Assembly (NCBI GenBank): GCA_002412495.1
Contig: DHVE01000101.1
Span: forward strand, 12,527-76,526
Length of the DNA: 64,000 nt
Reading direction: 5' to 3'
DNA from: Betaproteobacteria bacterium UBA5216
GTDB lineage: Bacteria > Pseudomonadota > Gammaproteobacteria > Burkholderiales > SG8-41
Both the position numbers and the translations under genes were made by a program. How positions within the stretch are numbered: the first letter of the stretch is position 1; each line of letters begins with the position of its first letter. The notes beneath the pieces are model-generated. The model saw only the letters and a program-made list of their open reading frames with translations. It did no database searches and was not told the DNA's origin. Below are positions 1 to 8,548 of the stretch, piece after piece.

Positions 1-2337
1 GTATTTGCGCTCGCCACGAGGTTCGCGTGGCTCGCGAGGTTCACGCGCCTCCCGCGCTGGTGCATCGGAAGCGGCTGCGTTGGCCGATGCGGAGGACGTT
101 GCATCTTGCTCATGGCGCTGTCCTTCCGAACGCTCACCGCGTCCACGGCCCCGGCGGCGGCGGCCTCGGCCTTCCCCGTTTCCCCCCGCTGATTGTTCCT
201 GTACCGGTACGGCGGTCACGCCTTCCGGGGCGGCCAGTGCTTGTGCCGGAGCGTCAGCGGCTGCCTCGTGGTCACGACGCGGCCGTTGCTGTTGGTTGCG
301 TTCGCCGCGATCGTTGCGATCACCGCGGTTTGGGCGCTCGCCGCGCTCATTGCGCTCCCCGCGATCAGCGCCATCACGCTCGGGACGTTCGCCACGCTCG
401 CCGCGATGGCGATTGCGGCCACCGGAGCGATGCTCATCGCGATCCCGTCGCGGGCCTTGGCGTGACCGGTCGCGCCGGCCTTCTTCTCGTTTTTCACTTG
501 TGGCGGAGGCTGAAGCGGTTGTCGTCGCAGTAGCGGCGGCGGTGACGGCCACGGCTTCCGGCTTGCGGCGGAACCAGCCCAAAATCTTGCCGACTATCGA
601 AGGCTCGCCCGGTGTTGCCGTCGCCGCAACGGTAGGGGCTGCCGGGGAGGCTTCGGGAGCTGGCGCGGGTTGAACCGGCGGACGCTCGGGCGGGGTAATG
701 CCCTTGACGGCGGCTTCCTGACGTGGCGCGGCCGCTTCGGAGGCAGCCGACGGTTTTTCGGTTTCTTCTGGCGCCTTCACCATTTCATAGCTGGGCGGCA
801 GCGGTTCGCTGTGATTCAGATCATCGTGGCGCATCCGCGTGATGGTGTAGTTCGGCGTTTCCAGATGAATATTGGGAATCAGCGTGACGGTGACGCGGTG
901 ACGGACTTCGAGCTGCTGTATGTCGTGGCGTTTTTCGTTCAGCAGGAAAGTGGCGACATCGACCGGCACCTGGGCGTGCACGGCAGCCGTGCTTTCCTTC
1001 ATCGATTCTTCCTGCAGGATACGCAGGATATGCAGCGCGGTTGATTCGCAGCCGCGTATGTGACCGGTGCCATGGCAGCGCGGGCAGGCCTCGTGGCTGG
1101 ATTCCCCCAGCGACGGACGCAGCCGCTGGCGCGACAGTTCCATCAGGCCGAAGCGTGAAATCTTGCCGAGTTGCACGCGCGCGCGGTCATAACGCAGTGA
1201 ATCGCGTAATTTGTTTTCAACCTCGCGCTGATTGCGCTGGTTTTCCATATCGATGAAATCAATCACCACCAGACCGCCCAGGTCGCGCAAGCGCAATTGA
1301 CGCGCGACTTCTTCCGCGGCTTCGAGGTTGGTGCGGAACGCGGTTTCTTCGATGTCGTGGCCGCGCGTGGCGCGCGCGGAGTTCACGTCCACCGACACCA
1401 GCGCTTCGGTGTGGTCGATCACGATTGCTCCGCCGGAAGGCAGGTTGACCGAGCGCGAATGCGCGGTCTCGATCTGATGCTCGATCTGGAAGCGCGAGAA
1501 GAGCGGGACGTCGTCGCTGTAGTGCTTGACCAGACCCACCTTGGTGGGCATGACCAGAGACATGAAGTGCTGCGCCTGCTCGTGAATGTCGGCGGTGTCG
1601 ATGAGGATTTCGCCGATTTCGTCGTGGAAATAATCCCGGATGGCGCGCACCACGAGATTGCTTTCAAGATAGATCAGGAATGGCGCCGGGTTCAGGCGCT
1701 TGGGCTTGCCCGTGGCGCCTTCCTTGGGTTCCTCGAACTGCGGTTGCGACGCGCTGTCAATGGCTTCCCACAGCTTGAGGAGATAGTTAAGATCCCACTT
1801 GAGTTCTTCGGCCTCGCGGCCGATGGCCGCGGTGCGCGCGATCACGCTCATGCCGTTAGGGATCTCCAGGCCATCGATCACGTCGCGCAGTTCGTTGCGG
1901 TCTTCGCCTTCGATGCGGCGCGACACGCCACCGCCACGCGGATTATTGGGCATCAAGACCAGATAGCGGCCGGCCAGACTGATAAACGTGGTGAGCGCAG
2001 CGCCCTTGGTGCCGCGTTCGTCCTTGTCTACCTGGACGATGATTTCCTGGCCTTCGCGCAGCGCCTCTTTGATGGTGGCGCGGCCGACATCGACGCCGGG
2101 TTTGAAGTAGGCGCGAGCGACCTCCTTGAACGGGAGGAAGCCATGACGCTCGGCGCCATAATCGACAAAGGCGGCTTCGAGGCTGGGCTCGACGCGCGTG
2201 ATAATGCCCTTGTAGATGTTGCTCTTTTTTTGCTCTTTGGATGAGGATTCGATATCGAGGTCTACCAGCTTTTGACCATCGACTATCGCAACGCGCAGCT
2301 CCTCGGCTTGCGTCGCGTTAAACAACATTCTTTTCAT
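1..2337 (-). CDS. rne: Ribonuclease E, 3' end outside window
   Basis: Endoribonuclease that starts mRNA decay and rRNA/tRNA maturation at the inner membrane, scaffold of the degradosome. Visible in order: the start MKRMLFNATQAEELRVAIVD, nearly identical to E. coli RNase E; an S1 domain (about residues 35-120); the DNase-I-like catalytic part with Asp in VSVDVNS (about residue 315) and in GGLVVIDFIDM; and the zinc-link CPRC (about 418). From about residue 510 the chain becomes low-complexity, alternating Ala/Pro and Arg/Asp/Glu/Gly runs typical of the disordered degradosome tail. 779 codons are present and the reading frame is open at the left edge. The start chosen gives the family N-terminus; a second Met lies three codons in. 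Transcribed divergently from rluC. Confidence 0.96.
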   Translation of the reverse strand, partial: MKRMLFNATQAEELRVAIVDGQKLVDLDIESSSKEQKKSNIYKGIITRVEPSLEAAFVDYGAERHGFLPFKEVARAYFKPGVDVGRATIKEALREGQEIIVQVDKDERGTKGAALTTFISLAGRYLVLMPNNPRGGGVSRRIEGEDRNELRDVIDGLEIPNGMSVIARTAAIGREAEELKWDLNYLLKLWEAIDSASQPQFEEPKEGATGKPKRLNPAPFLIYLESNLVVRAIRDYFHDEIGEILIDTADIHEQAQHFMSLVMPTKVGLVKHYSDDVPLFSRFQIEHQIETAHSRSVNLPSGGAIVIDHTEALVSVDVNSARATRGHDIEETAFRTNLEAAEEVARQLRLRDLGGLVVIDFIDMENQRNQREVENKLRDSLRYDRARVQLGKISRFGLMELSRQRLRPSLGESSHEACPRCHGTGHIRGCESTALHILRILQEESMKESTAAVHAQVPVDVATFLLNEKRHDIQQLEVRHRVTVTLIPNIHLETPNYTITRMRHDDLNHSEPLPPSYEMVKAPEETEKPSAASEAAAPRQEAAVKGITPPERPPVQPAPAPEASPAAPTVAATATPGEPSIVGKILGWFRRKPEAVAVTAAATATTTASASATSEKREEGRRDRSRQGPRRDRDEHRSGGRNRHRGERGERPERDGADRGERNERGERPNRGDRNDRGERNQQQRPRRDHEAAADAPAQALAAPEGVTAVPVQEQSAGGNGEGRGRRRRGRGRGERSEGQRHEQDATSSASANAAASDAPAREAREPREPREPRGERKY

Positions 2338-2848
2338 CTTCTTCTCCCGCGCTCAATGTGCCACGGGATGGGCAAAGCCGATGCCGCCACGCTCGCGCGC
2401 GGGGGCGGATTCAACGTCAGTCTGTAGCGGTATAAAACATACGGTGCAAGGCTGATTCGAAGTTTCTTGGTTTTGCCTGTTGCGGACCCGCCGCACTGTC
2501 GTGGGCGTTTCCGTATTCAAACGGTGCTTTGAGCGCGAATTTCAACTATCGACTACTATCGCTACTTGGCGGTGAGCGACATTAACCGCTATTTTCCGGG
2601 ACTGCGGTGGCGCTTTTTTTGCGCGGCAAGGCAATGCCGGTTCTGGTTTTTGGTACAGGTTACAAAAGTGCGATCCCGATTGATCCGTCGGTTGCAGGCC
2701 GCCAGCATGCTTCGCACTGTGGAAGCCAGACCTTGCAATCCTGCGGCTTGAGTACTGACCGGCTGAAATTTGTTTCCGCCGGTTTCCATCAAGTCCGCAT
2801 CCAACACGGGGGAAACCCGGATGCTGCACTGCGAAATAGTATAATCAA
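2338..2848. other. Divergent rne/rluC intergenic region, about 510 bp
   Basis: No convincing gene is seen here. In E. coli the long rne 5' UTR carries structures through which RNase E autoregulates, and this leader on the minus strand is similarly long; that role here is an inference. The segment is clearly less G+C-rich than its neighbours, with an A/T patch GGTATAAAACATACGG near 2430-2445. A TATAAT hexamer sits only 3 nt before the rluC start codon. Short open frames in it have no recognisable product. Confidence 0.6.
2840..2845 (+). promoter_or_regulatory. Possible -10 element of rluC (TATAAT)
   Basis: A perfect sigma-70 -10 hexamer with no recognisable -35 at 16-18 bp. It ends 3 nt before the only plausible rluC ATG, so transcription from it would begin at or inside the start codon, giving a leaderless message. 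It may be coincidental. Confidence 0.3.
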
Positions 2849-3820
2849 ATGAAGCAGTTAAGTAAAGAAACTGTAAATTGGCTGGAAGTTGGCGCCGAAG
2901 AGTCCGGCCAGCGTATCGACAACTACTTGATACGATGGCTTAAAGGGGTGCCGAAGAGCCATGTTTACCGCATCCTGCGCAGCGGCGAGGTGCGGGTGAA
3001 CAAGGGCAGAATCGGCCCGGATTACCGGGTTCAGGACGGCGACCGTGTGCGGGTGCCGCCGATCCGGACAGCCCAGTGCGACGCCACTATGGCGCCGAAA
3101 AGCGGTCCATTGTTGAACTTTGACATCCTTTACGAAGATGCGGCGTTGCTGGTTATCAACAAGCCGTCAGGATTGGCGGTGCATGGTGGCAGCGGCATCA
3201 GTCTCGGTGCAATCGAGCAGCTGCGCGCGTTGCGCCCCGAAGCAAAATTTCTTGAGCTGGCGCATCGGCTGGATCGCGACACGTCGGGTATTTTGATGTT
3301 TGCGAAAAAGCGATCGTCGCTGGTGGCGCTGCATGAACAATTGCGCGAAGGGCGGGTGCGAAAAATATACCTGGCGCTGGTGCGCGGCCACTGGCGCGAC
3401 GCGAAACGCGCGGTCAAGGCGCCGCTGCAAAAACATCTGCTGGCCAACGGTGAACGGCGTGTGTCGGTGAATGACGATGGCCAAGTGGCGCACACGATTT
3501 TTCGCTTGCGCCAGTCGTGGCCGAATGCCACGCCGCCGTTCAGTCTTCTGGAAGCGGAACTGAAAACCGGCCGCACGCATCAGATACGGGTGCATCTTGC
3601 GCATCTGCTGTTCCCGATAGCCGGCGACGATAAGTACGGCGATTTTGCGTTAAATAAAGACCTTAAAAAACAAAAACTTAAAAGAATGTTTCTACACGCC
3701 TCCCAAACCGGCATTACCCATCCGGACAGCGGTCAGCCATTGCGCTTTGAAGCGCCGTTGCCCGCCGAGCTGGAAGAATTTCTCGCCCAACTGAATCAAG
3801 CCCATGCCGAAACAATTTGA
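2849..3820 (+). CDS. rluC: 23S rRNA pseudouridine synthase RluC
   Basis: Isomerises specific uridines of 23S rRNA (955, 2504 and 2580 in E. coli) to pseudouridine. An N-terminal S4 RNA-binding domain (about residues 16-75, with VPKSHVYRILRSGEVRVNKG) is followed by the RluA-type catalytic domain with HRLDRDTSG; Asp142 is the expected nucleophile. Other family blocks are INKPSGLAVHGG and KTGRTHQIRVH. Length 323 aa is normal. No Shine-Dalgarno is seen, and the ATG follows a TATAAT by 3 nt. Placement next to rne is usual in proteobacteria. Its end overlaps the next gene by 17 nt, so the two are probably translationally coupled. Confidence 0.95.
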   Translation: MKQLSKETVNWLEVGAEESGQRIDNYLIRWLKGVPKSHVYRILRSGEVRVNKGRIGPDYRVQDGDRVRVPPIRTAQCDATMAPKSGPLLNFDILYEDAALLVINKPSGLAVHGGSGISLGAIEQLRALRPEAKFLELAHRLDRDTSGILMFAKKRSSLVALHEQLREGRVRKIYLALVRGHWRDAKRAVKAPLQKHLLANGERRVSVNDDGQVAHTIFRLRQSWPNATPPFSLLEAELKTGRTHQIRVHLAHLLFPIAGDDKYGDFALNKDLKKQKLKRMFLHASQTGITHPDSGQPLRFEAPLPAELEEFLAQLNQAHAETI

Positions 3821-4460
3821 TCTGCTGGTATTCGACTGGGACGGCACGCTGATGGATTCGGCTGCCGCGATCACTGCGTCGTTACGCGACGCTTGCGCCG
3901 ATCTGGATCTGCCGGTGCCGAGCGAAGAGCGCGCGCGTTATGTGATCGGATTGGGGTTGACTGATGCGCTGAAATATCTGCTGCCGGATTTGCCGCCGGT
4001 CGGATATCCGGCGCTTCTGGAACGCTATCGCCATCATTTTCAGCGGCAGGACCGGGACACCACCTTGTTCCACGGTGCGCCGCAAATGTTGCGCGCGCTG
4101 GGTGACGCGGGTTTCATGCTGGCAGTCGCCACCGGCAAAAGCCGCCGCGGTCTGGATCGTGCGCTCGAAGCCACCGGGCTGATGCAAGTTTTTCACGCCA
4201 CGCGCTGCGCGGACGAAGGCTTCTCCAAGCCGCATCCGGGCATGTTGTTGTGGCTGCTGGACGAACTCAATGTCGCGCGCGAGCGGGCGCTGATGATCGG
4301 CGACACCTCTCATGACATGGAGATGGCGGCGGCGGCCGAGGTCGCTCGGGTGGGGGTGGCGTATGGCGCGCATCCGCGTGAAAGCCTGCTCAAACATGAT
4401 CCTGTCGTTTGCCTCGATTCCTTTGGCGAGTTGTCGCAATGGCTGACGACGCACGCGTGA
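3804..4460 (+). CDS. HAD-superfamily phosphatase (phosphoglycolate-phosphatase-like)
   Basis: Cytoplasmic haloacid-dehalogenase-fold phosphomonoesterase. Motif I is FDWDGTLMDS near the N-terminus (first Asp nucleophile, second general acid), motif II VATGKSRRGLD, motif III Lys in SKPHPGMLLW, and motif IV GDTSHDMEMA. A helical cap lies between motifs I and II as in subfamily IA. At 218 aa it matches Gph-type enzymes. Substrate cannot be read from sequence; phosphoglycolate is only the family's best-known one. It starts inside rluC and its own end overlaps the Rieske gene, consistent with one operon. Confidence 0.85.
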   Translation: MPKQFDLLVFDWDGTLMDSAAAITASLRDACADLDLPVPSEERARYVIGLGLTDALKYLLPDLPPVGYPALLERYRHHFQRQDRDTTLFHGAPQMLRALGDAGFMLAVATGKSRRGLDRALEATGLMQVFHATRCADEGFSKPHPGMLLWLLDELNVARERALMIGDTSHDMEMAAAAEVARVGVAYGAHPRESLLKHDPVVCLDSFGELSQWLTTHA

Positions 4461-4798
4461 TCTGCGCCAGCGCCGCGCTACGGGACGGTGGCAGGGGGGT
4501 GCGGTTTATCGTTCGGGAAGCAGGTCGCGATGTGCCGGCTTTCGTCGTGCGCTACAACGGAAAAGTGCATGCCTATGTCAACCGTTGCGCGCATGTGCCG
4601 GTGGAACTCGACTGGACCGAAGGCGATTTTTTTGATTATTCCAAGCTATACTTGATTTGTGCAACGCATGGCGCCATGTACCTGCCGGAAAGCGGCGTGT
4701 GCGTGCAAGGCCCTTGTCCCGGGAAACGGCTCCAATCCGTGCCGGTCGAAGAACGCGATGGACAGATCATTCATCTGAAGGAAACTCACCATGTCTGA
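4439..4798 (+). CDS. Rieske-type [2Fe-2S] protein
   Basis: Small soluble iron-sulfur protein of 119 aa. The cluster ligands are visible as C-A-H in NRCAHVPVELDW and C-x2-H in LICATHGAMYLPESGVC, the order of Rieske ferredoxins of ring-hydroxylating dioxygenases and NirD-like proteins. No oxygenase lies nearby, so its partner is unknown. The start MADDARVI was chosen over an upstream in-frame codon because it removes an arginine-rich tail lying inside the phosphatase gene. Its end overlaps the S49 peptidase by 8 nt. The order phosphatase-Rieske-S49 peptidase after rluC recurs in betaproteobacteria, which suggests a housekeeping role. Confidence 0.85.
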   Translation: MADDARVICASAALRDGGRGVRFIVREAGRDVPAFVVRYNGKVHAYVNRCAHVPVELDWTEGDFFDYSKLYLICATHGAMYLPESGVCVQGPCPGKRLQSVPVEERDGQIIHLKETHHV

Positions 4799-5747
4799 AA
4801 ATAATACGAGCGGATGGGAACGTGCCGTCCTCGAAAAACTGGCGCTGGCCGCCGTCACCGAACAACGCCGCGCACGGCGTTGGGGCATATTTTTCAAGTT
4901 TCTGATCTTTGGCTATCTGTTTATCGTGTTGTTCATTGCAATGGGCTGGATGGGCAAGAAAGACGGTTCCCAGGATAAACACACGGCGCTGGTCGAACTG
5001 AATGGCGCGATCGGACCGGGTTCGCCCGCCAGTGCCGATGCAATCATGCAAGGTCTGGGGGATGCCTTCAAGGACAAGCGTACGCAAGGCGTGATTTTGC
5101 GCATCAACAGCCCCGGCGGCAGCCCCGTCCAATCCGGCTACATCAACGACGAAATCAAGCGGCTGCGTGCCAAGTATCCGGAGATTCCGCTGTATGCCGT
5201 GGTCGAGGATATCTGCGCCTCCGGCGGATATTACGTGGCGGTGGCCGCCGATAAAATTTATGTCAACAAGGCCAGCATGATCGGCTCCATTGGCGTTTTG
5301 ATGAACGGGTTCGGATTTACCGGGACGATGGATAAGCTCGGCGTCGAGCGCCGCTTGCTCGCAGCCGGCGAGAACAAGGGCTTTCTTGATCCGTTTTCAC
5401 CAATGAGCGACACGCAAAAGGAATACGCACAAAAAATGCTGGGTGAAATTCATGATCAATTTATCGACGTGGTGCGCAAGGGACGCGGCAAGCGGCTGAA
5501 AGAAACTCCCGATATGTTCTCCGGCCTGGTGTGGGTGGGCACGAAGAGTATCGAACTGGGATTGGCGGATGCCATCGGCAGCATGGAGCAGGTGGCGCGC
5601 GACGTGATCAAGGCGGAGGAAATCGTGGATTTCACGCCGCGTGAAAACGTGGCGGAACGGTTTGCCAAACGGCTGGGTGCCTCGGCGGCAGAATCGCTGG
5701 TGCGGTTGGGCGGCGCCGGTGTAATGGGATCGGCGAATATCCGCTGA
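4791..5747 (+). CDS. sppA: S49-family signal peptide peptidase (SppA, short form)
   Basis: Membrane-anchored serine protease expected to degrade released signal peptides or membrane fragments. A single N-terminal transmembrane segment (about residues 30-55) is followed by a protease domain facing the periplasm. INSPGGSPVQSG is the clan signature, the nucleophile is Ser144 in ASGGYYVAVAAD, and Lys196 in AGENKGF, 52 residues later, is the likely general base; that spacing matches Bacillus SppA. Length 318 aa fits the single-domain 36K type rather than the fused 67K E. coli form. Overlaps the Rieske gene and ends 2 nt from the convergent maf gene. Confidence 0.9.
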   Translation: MSENNTSGWERAVLEKLALAAVTEQRRARRWGIFFKFLIFGYLFIVLFIAMGWMGKKDGSQDKHTALVELNGAIGPGSPASADAIMQGLGDAFKDKRTQGVILRINSPGGSPVQSGYINDEIKRLRAKYPEIPLYAVVEDICASGGYYVAVAADKIYVNKASMIGSIGVLMNGFGFTGTMDKLGVERRLLAAGENKGFLDPFSPMSDTQKEYAQKMLGEIHDQFIDVVRKGRGKRLKETPDMFSGLVWVGTKSIELGLADAIGSMEQVARDVIKAEEIVDFTPRENVAERFAKRLGASAAESLVRLGGAGVMGSANIR

Positions 5748-5749
5748 GT

Positions 5750-6346
5750 TCAGATCACTTCGATCTGTTCGCGCTTGAGCATGCTGACCAAGGTCATCAG
5801 CGGCAGGCCGATCAATGCGGTAGGGTCGCTGCTGTCGATGCCGAGTATCAGCGCAACGCCCAGCGCCTCGATTTTTGCGCTGCCGGCGCAATCGTAAGGT
5901 TGTTCGCGTTGCAGATAGGTTTCGATCTGCGCATCGCTAAGGTCGCGAAAGCGTACGGTGGACGGCACGTTTTCCAACTGATATCGGCCTGACGCGGCGT
6001 CGAGCAAACACAGCGCGGTATGAAAAACGACGGACTGCCCACGCATGGCGCGTAATTGCAAGGCCGCATGCCGGTGATCGCCGGGTTTGCCTAGCGCCTC
6101 GCCGTTAAGGTCGGCTACCTGATCCGAGCCGATAATCAGCTCAGGATTGCCTGCAATAACGGCCGCGCGCGCCTTGGCCACCGCAAGGCGCAGCGCCGTG
6201 TCGGCGGGACATTCGTTCGGCAGCGCTGCCTCATCAACGCGGGGCGCGCGAGGCGTGAAGGGCAAGTGCAGCCGTTCGAGCAATGCGCGGCGGTAGGGTG
6301 AAGTCGATGCAAGGATGAGCGGGCGGACGAGGGCGGAAGTCGGCAT
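5750..6346 (-). CDS. maf: Maf/YceF-type nucleotide pyrophosphatase
   Basis: House-cleaning pyrophosphatase of the Maf fold; the YceF subgroup prefers 7-methyl-GTP. The start MPTSALVRPLILASTSPYRR places the family signature (S-x-S-P-x-R) at the N-terminus; an in-frame extension of about 50 codons has no similarity and is rejected. IGSDQVADLNGEALGKPG is the catalytic Asp region, and CAGSAKIE and LIGLPLMTL are further Maf blocks. 198 aa, usual length. Divergent from the yceD operon, as in many proteobacteria, so the 230-bp gap between them holds both promoters. Confidence 0.92.
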   Translation of the reverse strand: MPTSALVRPLILASTSPYRRALLERLHLPFTPRAPRVDEAALPNECPADTALRLAVAKARAAVIAGNPELIIGSDQVADLNGEALGKPGDHRHAALQLRAMRGQSVVFHTALCLLDAASGRYQLENVPSTVRFRDLSDAQIETYLQREQPYDCAGSAKIEALGVALILGIDSSDPTALIGLPLMTLVSMLKREQIEVI

Positions 6347-6410
6347 AAATCGACGGGTTAGGGGCGAGAGGCTAAGTCGTTGCTTTTTATCGGTTTTCTG
6401 TTTAAAGACT

Positions 6411-6439
6411 TTGACAATGGCAACAAAAAAAAGTATTAT
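6411..6439 (+). promoter_or_regulatory. Sigma-70 promoter of the yceD-rpmF-plsX-fab operon
   Basis: TTGACA (6411-6416), a 17-bp spacer, then TATTAT (6434-6439): one mismatch from the ideal sigma-70 promoter, in an A/T-rich pocket. Transcription should start near 6446, leaving a leader of about 130 nt before yceD. No other site of this quality was noticed before the operon. Confidence 0.8.
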
Positions 6440-6573
6440 TTCATATTTACGTGCGTGGTGGCTGGGTTGCGGTTCAGTAACCCGTTCCCGGTGCATGAGT
6501 CGTGCAGTCCGTGCAGTAGTTGGGTATGCGTGTATACGATACCGATACGTTAATAAGGCAGAGGTCGCGGCCG

Positions 6574-7137
6574 ATGTTGATCGACAGCCTGAAATTTTCT
6601 CGTGAACAGCAAACCACGCGCGGCACGCTGCCGGTGGAGGGCATGGCGCGGCTGCGTAACAGTCTGTATTCCGAGGCGGCTGCAGTGCCCCGGGGAGATG
6701 ACGCCGGGCAGGGTGATCTAGCCGGTTCCGGTTCGCTAAATTACGAAGTTAGCGGCGGCACGGATTCCCGCGACCGGCCGGTGCTAAGGTTGAAGGTATC
6801 TGGGACAATTGGGTTGCAATGCCAGCGTTGTTTGCAGTTGCTGGCATACGATTTGGCGCTGGACAGCACGTTGCGGCTGGTGCCGGCGGCGCGGCTGGAA
6901 GCCGAGATGAGTGATGATCCGGATGAGCCGGATTGTGTTGCGGCCAGTGCGGAGTTTGATGTGGCCGCGTTGATCGAAGATGAAATTTTACTGGCGTTGC
7001 CCGCGTATCCAAGACACGAAGCTGGCAAGTGCGGCGGCGCACCCGCTACGGAGTTCGCGAGTGGCGCCGGGCGCAGCAAGGTTACCGCGTTCAGCGCGCT
7101 GGAACAGTTGAGCGGGCTGAAACAGAAAAGTATTTAA
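6574..7137 (+). CDS. yceD: YceD/DUF177 family protein, 23S rRNA accumulation factor
   Basis: DUF177 proteins are needed for normal 23S rRNA accumulation in E. coli and plants; the biochemical role is unsettled. The CxxC block (LQCQRCLQLL, about residue 90) and the acidic FDVAALIEDEILLALPAYP block are diagnostic. The start MLIDSLKFSREQ is chosen because it matches the family and follows a purine-rich GGCAGAGG at about 10 nt; a longer frame upstream is unsupported. First gene after the strong promoter and 17 nt before rpmF, the classic yceD-rpmF pairing. Confidence 0.88.
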   Translation: MLIDSLKFSREQQTTRGTLPVEGMARLRNSLYSEAAAVPRGDDAGQGDLAGSGSLNYEVSGGTDSRDRPVLRLKVSGTIGLQCQRCLQLLAYDLALDSTLRLVPAARLEAEMSDDPDEPDCVAASAEFDVAALIEDEILLALPAYPRHEAGKCGGAPATEFASGAGRSKVTAFSALEQLSGLKQKSI

Positions 7138-7154
7138 ATCGAAGGAGTCTTACC

Positions 7155-7334
7155 ATGGCAGTTCAGCAGAACAAGAAGTCACCCTCCAAACGCGGCATGC
7201 ATCGCGCGCATCATTCATTGACCGCGGCGCCGCTCGCACTGGAGCCCACGACGGGCGAAGTGCATCTGCGTCACCACATCAGCCCCAACGGTTTTTACCG
7301 GGGCAAGAAAGTCATCAAGTCCAAGGGCGAATAA
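7155..7334 (+). CDS. rpmF: 50S ribosomal protein L32
   Basis: Large-subunit ribosomal protein of 59 aa. MAVQQNKKSPSKRGMHRAHH is the standard L32 N-terminus, followed by TTGEVHLRHHISPNGFYRGK. It has no Cys pairs, so this is the zinc-free form usual in betaproteobacteria. A strong AAGGAG lies 7 nt before the ATG. Between yceD and plsX as in most proteobacteria. It is followed by a 160-bp gap with a large potential RNA structure. Confidence 0.97.
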   Translation: MAVQQNKKSPSKRGMHRAHHSLTAAPLALEPTTGEVHLRHHISPNGFYRGKKVIKSKGE

Positions 7335-7339
7335 AGCGT

Positions 7340-7461
7340 CCTCGCGCTGGCGGTATCGCGAGGCATGAAGCATAGGCATTAGGCCTGGGAGCTGGGCGGG
7401 GTGTTCGCCCATTGAGCCATCGGCTGGCTCACGTAGACTCAAAAGTGCTTCATGGCCTCGC
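7340..7461 (+). promoter_or_regulatory. Candidate structured RNA between rpmF and plsX
   Basis: The transcript can pair 7358-7372 with 7446-7461: GCGAGGC with GCCTCGC, then ATGAAGCA with TGCTTCAT, 15 pairs with one bulged G. This encloses two small hairpins: GGGCG/CGCCC at 7394-7410 and GAGCCA/TGGCTC at 7414-7430. The 5' arm can instead pair with CCTCGCG at 7340-7346 (CGCGAGG at 7357-7363), which would dissolve the long stem. Two mutually exclusive folds just before plsX suggest attenuation or translational control of the fab genes, or an RNase processing site. I know of no matching named RNA family; function is inference. Confidence 0.4.
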
Positions 7462-7495
7462 AAGCATAGCTGCATAACAGCGCGCGGAAATTCAG

Positions 7496-8548
7496 ATGCG
7501 GGTAACCGTAGCTGTCGATTGCATGGGGGGTGACCACGGGCCGTCCGTCACCGTGCCGGCGTCTCTGGCATTGTTACGCGACGATCTGGATGCCGCTGTA
7601 ATTCTGGTGGGCTTGTCCGCCGATATCGACGCCCAGCTAAAAACCGACAAGACCGCGTTCGGCGACCGGCTGGTGGTGCGACACGCCTCCGAGGTCGTCG
7701 GCATGGACGAGCCGCCAGCGCTAGCCATGCGTGGCAAGAAAGATTCTTCCATGCGCGTGGCGGTCGATCTGGTGAAATCCGGTGAGGCGCAGGCGACGGT
7801 GAGCGCCGGCAACACCGGTGCGCTGATGGCGATTTCACGGTATGTGCTGAAGACCCTGCCGGGCATAGACCGTCCGGCGATAGCCTCTATCATGCCGTCG
7901 CAAAAAGGGCGGGTGTATGTGCTGGATTTGGGCGCCAATGTCGATTGCACGGCCGTGCATCTGCTGCAATTCGGCATCATGGGCGCCGAACTCGTGGGGT
8001 GCGTCGAGCACAAGGCAAGTCCGACCGTGGGCTTGCTCAACATTGGCGAAGAAGACATCAAGGGCAACGAGGTGGTCAAGCAGGCGGCTGAATTACTGCG
8101 CGCCAGCGGCCTGAATTTCTACGGTAACGTGGAAGGCAACGATATTTTCAAGGGTACGACCGATGTGGTGGTGTGCGATGGTTTCGTCGGCAACGTGGCC
8201 CTGAAATCGGCGGAAGGCCTTGCGCATCTGATACGCTCCATCATGCGCGAAGAATTTGAGCGCAATATCTTTACCCGGTTGGCAGGATTGGTGGCGATGC
8301 CAGTGCTCAACGCCTTCAAGCGGCGCGTGGATCACCGGGGTTACAACGGCGCGAGCCTGCTGGGCTTGCGCGGCATCGTGCTGAAGAGTCACGGCTCTGC
8401 TGATGCGTATTCATTCACGTGTGCGCTGAAGCGCGGCGCCGAAGAAGTGCGTACCGGCATGCTGGCGCATATCTCCGAGCGCCTCGCCCATATTCACGCG
8501 GGGCACGCCGAAAACGTGGTACACGCGAACGACGGGAAGGCCGCGTGA
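7496..8548 (+). CDS. plsX: Phosphate acyltransferase PlsX
   Basis: Makes acyl-phosphate from acyl-ACP, feeding PlsY in phosphatidic acid synthesis; a peripheral membrane enzyme. VDCMGGDHGPSVTVPASL at the N-terminus and SAGNTGALMAIS, GLLNIGEEDIKGNE, VVCDGFVGNVALKS and HGSADAYSF are PlsX signatures. 350 aa, normal. The ATG follows GGAAATTCAG. The stop codon overlaps the fabH GTG (GTGA), indicating coupled translation. Confidence 0.96.
   Translation: MRVTVAVDCMGGDHGPSVTVPASLALLRDDLDAAVILVGLSADIDAQLKTDKTAFGDRLVVRHASEVVGMDEPPALAMRGKKDSSMRVAVDLVKSGEAQATVSAGNTGALMAISRYVLKTLPGIDRPAIASIMPSQKGRVYVLDLGANVDCTAVHLLQFGIMGAELVGCVEHKASPTVGLLNIGEEDIKGNEVVKQAAELLRASGLNFYGNVEGNDIFKGTTDVVVCDGFVGNVALKSAEGLAHLIRSIMREEFERNIFTRLAGLVAMPVLNAFKRRVDHRGYNGASLLGLRGIVLKSHGSADAYSFTCALKRGAEEVRTGMLAHISERLAHIHAGHAENVVHANDGKAA

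Noticed and set aside
5..673. Long plus-strand frame rich in Arg/Ser near the left edge
   Set aside because: It is the antisense of the repetitive RNase E tail; no family pattern, no ribosome site and biased composition explain it.
1297..2244. Plus-strand open frame of about 315 codons
   Set aside because: It lies fully inside rne on the other strand, has no recognisable motif, and rne is well supported by family similarity.
5750..6496. 248-codon version of the maf gene
   Set aside because: The first 50 codons cross the yceD promoter region and do not match the family, whose N-terminus is at MPTSALVR.
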